DNA of 5,229 nucleotides from an uncultured Porphyromonadaceae bacterium (GTDB lineage Bacteria > Bacteroidota > Bacteroidia > Bacteroidales > Muribaculaceae), in the NCBI GenBank assembly GCA_900551515.1, contig URWH01000154.1, positions 1-5,229 on the forward strand, in the 5' to 3' direction. Every line of letters begins with the position of its first letter. Within the stretch, counting starts at the first letter, position 1. A model generated the notes under the pieces. It worked only from the letters and a program-made list of their open reading frames with translations, had not been told where the DNA came from and searched no databases. A program made the translations under genes and the position numbers. Positions 1 through 4,702 of the stretch are shown here, piece after piece.

Positions 1-797
1 TCTTCGGCAGCTGCGGCCACTTCGCTGCGGCGTACGCGGCGACGTTCGCGTTTGGGAGCTGCGCCTTCTTCGGCACCTTCGCCGGCGGCTTCGGTATCTA
101 CCTTCTCGGCTTTACGCTCTTCCAGACCTTCGGCCATGGCAGCGCATACTGCGTCGAGAACCACTTCGATGCTCTTGGAAGCATCATCGTTGGCGGGGAT
201 TACGAAGTCGATGTTCGTGGGATCGGAGTTGGTGTCGACCATAGCGAACACGGGGATACCGAGACGGTTGGCTTCGGCTACGGCGATGTGCTCCTTGAGT
301 ACGTCTACTACAAAGAGTGCGGAGGGCAGACGGTTGAGGTCGGCGATGCTGCCGAGGTTTTTCTCGAGCTTGGCGCGCTGACGTGTAATCTGCAGTTTCT
401 CACGCTTGGAGAGGTTGTCAAAAGTGCCATCCTTGCTCATCTTGTCGATGGAAGCCATCTTCTTGACGGCTTTGCGGATGGTGGGGAAGTTGGTGAGCAT
501 GCCGCCCGGCCAGCGTTCGATCACATAAGGCATGTTGACGCTCTGGGCTTTGTCGGCAATCACCTGTTTGGCCTGTTTTTTAGTGGCAACGAAAAGCACT
601 TTCTTGCCCGATTTGGCAATGCTCTTCAGTGCTGCGGCGGCCTCGTCCAGCTTGGCAGCTGTTTTGTAGAGGTCTATGATGTGGATACCATTGCGCTCCA
701 TGAAGATGTAAGGAGCCATAGCAGGATTCCATTTTCTTTTGAGGTGACCGAAATGGCAACCTGCTTCTAATAATTGGTCAAATGTGGGTGTTGACAT
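1..797 (-). CDS. rpsB: 30S ribosomal protein S2, 3' end outside the window
   Basis: Protein uS2 of the small ribosomal subunit, which sits between head and body on the solvent side and is needed for binding of S1-type proteins and for initiation. The reading frame starts at ATG 797-795 (MSTPTFDQLLEAGCHFGH) and stays open to the left edge, giving 265 complete codons. Family hallmarks visible are GCHFGH and KRKWNPAM near the N-terminus, YIFMERNGIHIIDL, a central ERWPGGMLTNF segment, and the C-terminal PVFAMVDTNSDP and IPANDDA stretches. After about residue 230 there is a low-complexity tail, first acidic and Ala/Glu/Gly-rich, then a basic KRERRRVRRSE run, typical of the variable S2 C-terminus; the stop lies beyond the window. 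No Shine-Dalgarno is visible upstream, only A/C-rich sequence, as usual in Bacteroidota. It is the third gene after rplM and rpsI, separated from rpsI by 180 nt. Identification is secure; only the C-terminal end is unknown. Confidence 0.97.
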   Translation of the reverse strand, partial: MSTPTFDQLLEAGCHFGHLKRKWNPAMAPYIFMERNGIHIIDLYKTAAKLDEAAAALKSIAKSGKKVLFVATKKQAKQVIADKAQSVNMPYVIERWPGGMLTNFPTIRKAVKKMASIDKMSKDGTFDNLSKREKLQITRQRAKLEKNLGSIADLNRLPSALFVVDVLKEHIAVAEANRLGIPVFAMVDTNSDPTNIDFVIPANDDASKSIEVVLDAVCAAMAEGLEERKAEKVDTEAAGEGAEEGAAPKRERRRVRRSEVAAAAE

Positions 798-977
798 GTG
801 AGTAATAGTGTTGTTTACGTTCTGATTTTTTTACAATTCTGCGGTAGGGAACGTGTCCATCCACAGGATTTAGATACTAAACTCTTGAGATCGCGGTAGG
901 ATCCCGTGGAGAGTACCGTGCATGTCGCGGCGCGGCCTTTCTCCGGTTTTATGCGGCATCATGCAGCCGCGGGCAGA
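798..977 (-). promoter_or_regulatory. rpsI-rpsB spacer, candidate rpsB leader RNA
   Basis: This 180-nt gap is long for neighbouring ribosomal genes and contains no credible ORF. In the transcript direction it holds, just after the rpsI stop, a GCGGC/GCCGC stem (970-966 with 957-953). Next comes a CGGTA element (918-914) that can pair with either of two TACCG copies (898-894 or 846-842), both inside the repeated 8-mer CCTACCGC. Between those copies lies a small hairpin, TTTAG-TAT-CTAAA (881-869). The last 40 nt before rpsB are A-rich and unstructured. No TAnnTTTG promoter box is visible, so rpsB is probably cotranscribed with rpsI. Autoregulation of rpsB through its leader is known in E. coli; that this spacer does the same is inference from length and foldability only. 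Confidence 0.35.
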
Positions 978-1364
978 TTAACGTTTCGAGAACTGGAAGC
1001 GTTTGCGGGCTTTGGGCTGACCGGGTTTCTTGCGTTCCACAGCGCGCGGGTCGCGGGTCATGAAGCCTTCGGCGCGAAGAGCGCTCTTGTCTTCGGGGTT
1101 GATCTTCACGAGGGCGCGGGCGATAGCCAGACGGAGTGCTTCGGCCTGTCCTTTGTAGCCGCCGCCGTCGAGATTCACGTGGATATCATATTTTTCAGCA
1201 ACGTCGAGTTTCGACAGAGGCTGCTTTACGATATACTGGAGAATTGAAGAGGGGAAGTAAACTTCCAAGGGGCGTTTGTTGATAACGATGGCACCGTTGC
1301 CTTCTTTAACGATTACGCGTGCCACGGCGGCCTTACGGCGGCCTACTGCATTAACTGTTTCCAT
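978..1364 (-). CDS. rpsI: 30S ribosomal protein S9
   Basis: Protein uS9 of the small subunit head; its C-terminal tail reaches the P-site tRNA anticodon arm. The product is 128 aa, the normal length for Bacteroidales S9. Visible hallmarks are the N-terminal VGRRKAAVARVIV segment, the S9 signature GGGYKGQAEALRLAIARAL at about residues 67-85, the basic RDPRAVERKKPGQPKARKR stretch, and the terminal FSKR whose last Lys-Arg pair contacts tRNA. The ATG at 1364-1362 lies only 11 nt after the rplM stop, so rplM and rpsI are translated from one message. The gap contains AGGAAG a few nucleotides before the start, an unusually Shine-Dalgarno-like sequence for this phylum. Nothing suggests truncation or frameshift. 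Confidence 0.98.
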   Translation of the reverse strand: METVNAVGRRKAAVARVIVKEGNGAIVINKRPLEVYFPSSILQYIVKQPLSKLDVAEKYDIHVNLDGGGYKGQAEALRLAIARALVKINPEDKSALRAEGFMTRDPRAVERKKPGQPKARKRFQFSKR

Positions 1365-1375
1365 ACTTCCTGCTC

Positions 1376-1855
1376 TTATTTCATTTTGTTGATGTCAAAT
1401 ACTACGGGATTCTGAGCTTCGTGAGGATGGTTGGGACCATTGTACACGTGCATGTTCTCGATCAGGCGACGGCCAAGACGGTTCTTGGGGAGCATGCCTT
1501 TCATCACCTTGATGTAGAGAGGGTGCATACCCGGTTTGATGTGCTTGTTGTAGGATTTTTGCATCAGCACTTCGGGCGAGAGTGAACGCTGGCCGCCGGG
1601 ATAACCCGAGAATGTCAGATATTCACGATCGGTCATCTTCTTGCCGGTCAGGATCACCTTTTCGGCATTGATGATGATCACATTGTCGCCGCATTCAATG
1701 TTCGGCGAATAGGTCGGTTTGTGCTTGCCGCGAAGGATTTTCGCAACCTTCGAGCACAGACGGCCAAGATGCTGGTCGGTGGCATCGATCAGAAGCCACT
1801 CCTTTTCAACGCTCTGCGCGTTGGGGGTTAATGTTTTGTAGCTTAAAGTATCCAC
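1376..1855 (-). CDS. rplM: 50S ribosomal protein L13 (GTG start)
   Basis: Protein uL13, an early-assembling 23S rRNA-binding protein of the large subunit. The product is 159 aa: MDTLSYKT, then LIDATDQHLGRLCSKVAKILRGKHKPTY, GDNVIIINAEKVILTGKK, SGYPGGQR, the L13 signature VMKGMLPKNRLGRR (about residues 117-130), and HVYNGPNHPHEAQNP near the end. The MDTLSYKT opening is the usual one for Bacteroidales L13 and fixes the start at GTG 1855-1853. No ATG can replace it, because an in-frame TAA lies at 1864-1862. The region around KSYNKHIKPGMHP (about residues 100-112) looks a few residues longer than the roughly 150-aa homologues I recall. There is no Shine-Dalgarno; four A residues precede the start. 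It is the first gene of the rplM-rpsI-rpsB operon, behind its own promoter and a structured leader. Confidence 0.97.
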   Translation of the reverse strand: MDTLSYKTLTPNAQSVEKEWLLIDATDQHLGRLCSKVAKILRGKHKPTYSPNIECGDNVIIINAEKVILTGKKMTDREYLTFSGYPGGQRSLSPEVLMQKSYNKHIKPGMHPLYIKVMKGMLPKNRLGRRLIENMHVYNGPNHPHEAQNPVVFDINKMK

Positions 1856-1857
1856 TT

Positions 1858-1887
1858 TTAATTAATTGTAAATAAGTTAATTAATTG
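1858..1887 (-). repeat. 11-nt AT-rich direct repeat before rplM start
   Basis: The 11-mer TTAATTAATTG (plus-strand reading) occurs at 1858-1868 and again at 1877-1887, a 19-nt period, with the intervening bases TAAATAAG. Each copy contains the palindrome TTAATTAA. The pair fills the space between the leader hairpin and the GTG start of rplM, and so keeps the initiation region unstructured, as is favoured in Bacteroidota. No specific binding factor can be named. Confidence 0.6.
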
Positions 1888-1936
1888 CGACGTTCACCGC
1901 AGCCAAGCCCGGCCAAAGGCTCTGCCTCGGGTCGCA
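1886..1936 (-). promoter_or_regulatory. structured 5' leader of rplM operon, candidate autoregulatory RNA
   Basis: Within the roughly 105-nt untranslated leader of rplM, the transcript can close a six-pair outer stem TGCGAC/GTCGCA (1936-1931 with 1891-1886). Inside it, CCCG (1931-1928) can pair with CGGG (1911-1908), sharing one base with the outer stem. Directly inside that lies a hairpin AGGC-AGA-GCCT (1927-1917). The sequence between this fold and the GTG start is purely AT-rich. L13-operon leaders are known regulatory elements in E. coli (L13-mediated repression) and low-GC Gram-positives. I cannot match this one to a named family, so its role is inferred. Confidence 0.45.
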
Positions 1937-1967
1937 TCGTCGATTGTTTTTGGATATAATCGGACTG

Positions 1968-1999
1968 CAAAGATAGTGATTTTCCACCTATTAACCAAA
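1968..1999 (-). promoter_or_regulatory. promoter of the rplM-rpsI-rpsB operon
   Basis: On the minus strand, TTTG (1999-1996), 20 nt, TATCTTTG (1975-1968). This matches the Bacteroidetes housekeeping consensus TTTG-N19-21-TAnnTTTG used by the primary sigma factor. Transcription should start a few bases downstream, near 1960, giving a leader of about 105 nt before rplM. The -33 region is preceded by an A-rich purine tract that could raise its strength. Confidence 0.85.
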
Positions 2000-2007
2000 C
2001 CATCCCA

Positions 2008-2029
2008 CCACTTTTTCTTCCACTTTTTC
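2008..2029 (-). repeat. tandem A-tract repeat upstream of rplM promoter, UP-element-like
   Basis: The decamer CCACTTTTTC (plus strand) is repeated at 2008-2017 and 2020-2029, a 12-nt period; on the promoter strand it reads GAAAAAGTGG twice. It begins about 9 bp upstream of the -33 box, where an UP element bound by the RNA polymerase alpha C-terminal domain would lie. It belongs to a strongly strand-biased C/T-rich stretch (about 2004-2078 on the plus strand). The UP-element role is inference from position and A-tracts. Confidence 0.4.
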
Positions 2030-2143
2030 CGCCCCTCTCCCTCAAATAATCCATCGCCTCTTTCTTACCCTCCTCGCCTCATGCCGCCGGCCGTCCATGC
2101 CTCATGCCAAGGCCGCCTCCCCTCGCCGCCAGCCCGGCACTGC

Positions 2144-2166
2144 GGTGCAAGCCTGCGGCTTGCGCC
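2144..2166 (+). repeat. 10-bp hairpin between the operons
   Basis: GGTGCAAGCC, loop TGC, GGCTTGCGCC: a 10-bp inverted repeat whose single imperfection is a G-U wobble when read as plus-strand RNA and a C-A mismatch as minus-strand RNA. It is followed on the plus strand by a pyrimidine run (TTCCTCTCCCTT) rather than a clean T-tract. It lies 17 bp beyond the kinase-unit terminator and may be a second, fail-safe hairpin or a block to antisense transcription entering the kinase unit. No plus-strand gene precedes it, so its purpose is unclear. Confidence 0.45.
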
Positions 2167-2183
2167 TTCCTCTCCCTTATCAA

Positions 2184-2221
2184 AAGCAGTGCCGGAGCTT
2201 TCGGAAGCCCCGGCACTGCTT
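2184..2221 (-). terminator. intrinsic terminator of the kinase/secreted-protein unit
   Basis: In minus-strand RNA: a 17-bp stem with a CCGA loop. Twelve outer pairs (AAGCAGTGCCGG with CCGGCACTGCTT) are followed by one G-U wobble and GCTT/AAGC. The wobble is an A-C mismatch if the plus strand is transcribed, so the structure is perfect only in the minus-strand transcript. It begins 34 nt after the stop of the secreted-protein gene. The 3' U-run is short: the final two stem U residues plus two more before GAUAAG. It should separate the kinase unit from the ribosomal promoter downstream. Confidence 0.75.
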
Positions 2222-2255
2222 ATATCTTGAGCGCACTTCATGCACGCCCGTGCGG

Positions 2256-2930
2256 TCAATTGGATTTAAACACCGCGCGCACAGCCGATTTCAGATCCTT
2301 GCGGTAGCCGTAGACAAATCCGCCGTCCACATCAATCTGCCAGGCCGTATCGTCATCCTTAGGCGTTTTGGTCCAGTAGAACGGAGACAGAGCCGTTCCG
2401 CCGAAATTACTCAGCGCCCTGTTGATCTCGTCGACACGCATGGCCATCAGCTCGCCGGCCTCTTTATCAGGCAGATATTCCGATTCGATCGCGGTTGCCC
2501 AGTCGACCTGACCGGCTGCGTCATCTTCAAGACATATCGCTATGAAAAAATCTTCTCCGGTCATAATCACGCCTATCGGTTCCAGGCTCCCACGCTCCGA
2601 CGTGGAGAGTGTGCTCCAGAAACTGTAGGGCAGCACGTAGACCTCATCCTCGTACTCCACGGCCAGGCCAAGGTCAATCACATCGCCATAGGGAGTCAGC
2701 TTGTTTTTCAGCGAGCTGCTTTGCGACCCACGTCCTTGCTGTTTCGGCGCTCCCTTCTTCGATCCGCGACCCACGGTCGACGGTCGTTTCCCCTTATCGG
2801 ATACCGATGGAGCCGGCTTGCCGTGCCCTATCGGGCTGCTGCCGTCATTGCTCGCCGGGCGCTTGGCATAAGCGTCAACCGACGATAAAAGTGCTGTAAC
2901 TAAAGCTAATATAAGTAATCTGGTTTTCAT
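2256..2930 (-). CDS. secreted protein with DUF1566/FISUMP-like domain, partner of the kinase
   Basis: A 224-aa exported protein of unknown function. Residues 1-22 form a standard signal peptide (MKTR, hydrophobic LLILALVTALL, then AYA before Lys23, an AxA signal peptidase I site). There is no lipobox cysteine, so a soluble periplasmic or secreted product is expected. Residues 23-77 are a disordered Ser/Gly/Pro linker with 13 Lys/Arg against 2 acidic residues. Residues 79-223 resemble the DUF1566/FISUMP family: an opening PYGDVIDLGLAV, a central LPDKEAGELMAMRVDEINRA helix region, GGTALSPFYWTKT (family YWSST-type motif), AWQIDVDGGFVYGY, and a closing SAVRAV. The ATG at 2930-2928 follows the kinase stop by 16 nt, and TAAGG lies 3 nt upstream of it. 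The two genes are therefore probably one transcript, and a terminator follows. The domain also appears at the end of the kinase, suggesting a joint role in signal sensing. The domain call is from motif resemblance by eye. Confidence 0.85.
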   Translation of the reverse strand: MKTRLLILALVTALLSSVDAYAKRPASNDGSSPIGHGKPAPSVSDKGKRPSTVGRGSKKGAPKQQGRGSQSSSLKNKLTPYGDVIDLGLAVEYEDEVYVLPYSFWSTLSTSERGSLEPIGVIMTGEDFFIAICLEDDAAGQVDWATAIESEYLPDKEAGELMAMRVDEINRALSNFGGTALSPFYWTKTPKDDDTAWQIDVDGGFVYGYRKDLKSAVRAVFKSN

Positions 2931-2946
2931 AGCCTTACATTATATA

Positions 2947-4572
2947 TTATTTGTTGCCTTTCCAAACGAGGCGCAAACTGTATTTCTCACCGCTTCTCAA
3001 CGAGTCGAGCTCTGCGCCCGTCTTGTCAAAGGTGTATATTCTTTCGGGATCGGCGGTGAGGTAGAGCCCGTAGTCCTTGACGCCGTTTCGCTCACCGGAA
3101 GCTTCAATCAGTCCGTCGGCAGGAAGGACCAGCTCCGCACCGTTGTCATAGCGAAACTGCATCATGTTGCGTCCGGTATCCCAGCGCCAGTTTTTGCTCC
3201 CTTTTAAAGGTCCTGATTTCAACACCGTTTCAAGTTTCATAAACTCATCCGGTTTCGGCAGACGGTAGTCGGGATAGCGCTCAGCAATGATTTTTTGAGC
3301 TTCGTCGTAAGTGAAGAGCGTCTGTCCGTTGCTGCTCACGTTTTTATCTGACCAGCACACTGAAAGACCCGGATCGACAACGCCATACGGCAGCGCTTCC
3401 GCCTCGTCGGCCGGCTGTGTCACATCGACCGTATCCTCCTGAGTTACCGAGTCTTCCACCGCCGCATCGCCACTGCTGTCACCGCTGCCCGACATTCCGA
3501 ATATCATATATGCGCCGACGCCTATCGCCACCGACACGGCAAGTATCAGCAGTCCAAGACCCCAGCGGTGATCTTTCCATGATTTGCGGACCTCTGTCTC
3601 AGGCTTTTCGGGCAGGATTCCCTCCGGTTTCTCATCCTTTTCATCGTCAAGAGCCACCGTTGCGTCGTCATTATTATTATCCGACCCGCCTCCGCCGGCC
3701 GCTTCGGCTCCGGCATCGAGCATATTCAGGAAACTCTTCATGCTCTGCGGACGCTGCAGACGGTCGAGCCGCATGGCGGCTTCGATGGCGCGGCGCGTGG
3801 CGATGCTCACCGTGTCGGGAAGCGGTTTCACCGGCTCGCCCGACACCCTCATCATGCACTCGGGCGGAGTGATGCCCGACAATAGTTTATATAGCGTGGC
3901 GCCAAGCGAATACACGTCGGTTGCCGGCATAAACTTGGTGACGCTGCACGCCATCTGCTCAGGTGAGGCATAGCCCGGCGTGTGGCCGAGAAGTGTCGAT
4001 GTGTTCTCGCCGCCGACCTCGTCATATTGTTTCGACGTGCCGAAATCGATCAGGATCGCACGTCCCGACTTGTCAACCATGATGTTGCTCGGCTTGATGT
4101 CGAGATGCAGGCGCTGCGATGCATGCACATACGACAGCGCTTCGGCGGCCTGACGGATGTAGTCAAGCGCCTCTTTCTCACTGAGTTTACCCTTCTGCTT
4201 GAGGATATCCGTCAGCGAAGCTCCGTCAATATAATCCATCACATAATATGCCGTGCCGTTTTCATCGAACACGTCGGTAACCCTCACAATGCCAGGATGC
4301 TTCATGCTGCGCTGCGACTTGGCTTCTTCGATGAATTTGCGGTGAAGCTTTTCCACAAGCGGCTTCTTACTGAGGGTGCCCACCGAGATATGGCTTGTCG
4401 TGGCGTCACGGTTGCAGAAATCCTTTACATAGAACTCTTTAATGGCTACGCGCTCTTCAAACACGGTGTGCATGGCTTCGTAGGTGCAACCGAAGCCGCC
4501 GCTGGCTATAAAGCGCACTATGCGGTATGTGCCGTTGCGCAGAAGCGTGCCTATGGGAAGTGTGTCTGGCAT
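2947..4572 (-). CDS. transmembrane Ser/Thr protein kinase with periplasmic DUF1566/FISUMP-like sensor domain
   Basis: A 541-aa Hanks-type (eukaryotic-like) kinase that phosphorylates Ser/Thr on target proteins in the cytoplasm. Residues 16-285 are the catalytic domain: Gly-rich loop SGGFG (24-28), VAIK with Lys45, a likely helix-C Glu (82 or 83), catalytic loop HLDIKPSN (156-163, Asp158, Lys160, Asn163), DFG (176-178), GYASPEQ (200-206, the APE region), and DVYSLG (219-224). All phosphotransfer residues are present, so it should be active; the HRD arginine is replaced by Leu157. Residues 287-330 are a Gly/Asn/acidic linker, 337-358 a membrane helix, 359-394 an acidic stalk without Lys or Arg, and 395-541 a DUF1566/FISUMP-like domain (PYGVVDPGLSV, RLPKPDEF, NWRWDTG, LPADG, YGLYLTA, SLRLVW). 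Orientation is inferred as kinase inside, C-terminus in the periplasm. It is the first gene of a two-gene unit with its own promoter; no phosphatase or FHA gene is visible. The substrate is unknown. Confidence 0.93.
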   Translation of the reverse strand: MPDTLPIGTLLRNGTYRIVRFIASGGFGCTYEAMHTVFEERVAIKEFYVKDFCNRDATTSHISVGTLSKKPLVEKLHRKFIEEAKSQRSMKHPGIVRVTDVFDENGTAYYVMDYIDGASLTDILKQKGKLSEKEALDYIRQAAEALSYVHASQRLHLDIKPSNIMVDKSGRAILIDFGTSKQYDEVGGENTSTLLGHTPGYASPEQMACSVTKFMPATDVYSLGATLYKLLSGITPPECMMRVSGEPVKPLPDTVSIATRRAIEAAMRLDRLQRPQSMKSFLNMLDAGAEAAGGGGSDNNNDDATVALDDEKDEKPEGILPEKPETEVRKSWKDHRWGLGLLILAVSVAIGVGAYMIFGMSGSGDSSGDAAVEDSVTQEDTVDVTQPADEAEALPYGVVDPGLSVCWSDKNVSSNGQTLFTYDEAQKIIAERYPDYRLPKPDEFMKLETVLKSGPLKGSKNWRWDTGRNMMQFRYDNGAELVLPADGLIEASGERNGVKDYGLYLTADPERIYTFDKTGAELDSLRSGEKYSLRLVWKGNK

Positions 4573-4603
4573 GATTGGTGTGATGTGTGACGGTTAATTT
4601 ATG

Positions 4604-4634
4604 CAAAAGTAGGCATTCCGCACGATGTTTGCAA
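4604..4634 (-). promoter_or_regulatory. promoter of the kinase unit
   Basis: On the minus strand, TTG (4634-4632), 20 nt, TACTTTTG (4611-4604), matching the Bacteroidetes consensus TTG-N19-21-TAnnTTTG. The start of transcription should fall near 4597, leaving a short leader of roughly 25 nt before the kinase ATG at 4572. That leader is A/C/T-rich with no Shine-Dalgarno. The spacing equals that of the rplM promoter in this window. Confidence 0.8.
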
Positions 4635-4666
4635 GTTAAAGATGGGCAAAACTTTACGTCCGGTCG

Positions 4667-4684
4667 AAAAATCGCCTCGCGGCG
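4667..4684 (-). terminator. short terminator-like hairpin after the dihydrouridine synthase gene
   Basis: In the minus-strand transcript: CGCC, loop GCGA (a GNRA tetraloop), GGCG, then A and five T residues (4671-4667). It begins 18 nt after the stop codon of the upstream gene and lies before the kinase promoter. The stem is only 4 bp, so termination may be inefficient; the T-run and the stable tetraloop argue for it. Confidence 0.5.
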
Positions 4685-4702
4685 TGGGATTATGCCGCTT
4701 TC

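Larger units (their letters stand above)
1856..2255. other. 400-bp gene-free region between kinase operon and ribosomal operon
   Basis: From right to left this holds the terminator of the kinase unit (2184-2221), a second hairpin (2144-2166), a GC-rich then pyrimidine-rich tract with no coding character (about 2030-2143), an A-tract repeat, the ribosomal operon promoter and its leader. Open frames here are short, low in complexity and overlap the terminator or promoter, so I call none of them genes. A 10-mer GCCTCATGCC is repeated at 2076-2085 and 2099-2108, with no obvious meaning. Confidence 0.7.

Noticed and set aside
52..770. Plus-strand open frames over rpsB
   Set aside because: They are antisense to an unmistakable S2 reading frame, and their products are compositionally biased without recognisable motifs.
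798..977. A separate internal promoter for rpsB
   Set aside because: No TAnnTTTG box with an upstream TTG at suitable spacing is visible in the spacer.
906..1247. Plus-strand open frame over the rpsI gene and spacer
   Set aside because: Antisense to S9, which carries the family signature and a complete C-terminus.
2065..2259. A 64-aa minus-strand open frame just after the secreted-protein gene
   Set aside because: It runs through the 17-bp terminator hairpin and a low-complexity GC-rich tract and has no family resemblance.
2097..2888. A 263-aa plus-strand open frame antisense to the secreted-protein gene
   Set aside because: The product is Arg/His/Pro-rich with no motif, it overlaps the terminator hairpin, and the opposite strand has a signal peptide and a recognisable domain.
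3417..3973. Plus- and minus-strand alternative frames in the kinase linker and C-lobe region
   Set aside because: They lie wholly within the kinase gene in other frames and give low-complexity Arg/Ser/Pro-rich products.
3982..4590. A 202-aa plus-strand open frame antisense to the kinase domain
   Set aside because: It mirrors the conserved kinase motifs and has no independent coding signal.
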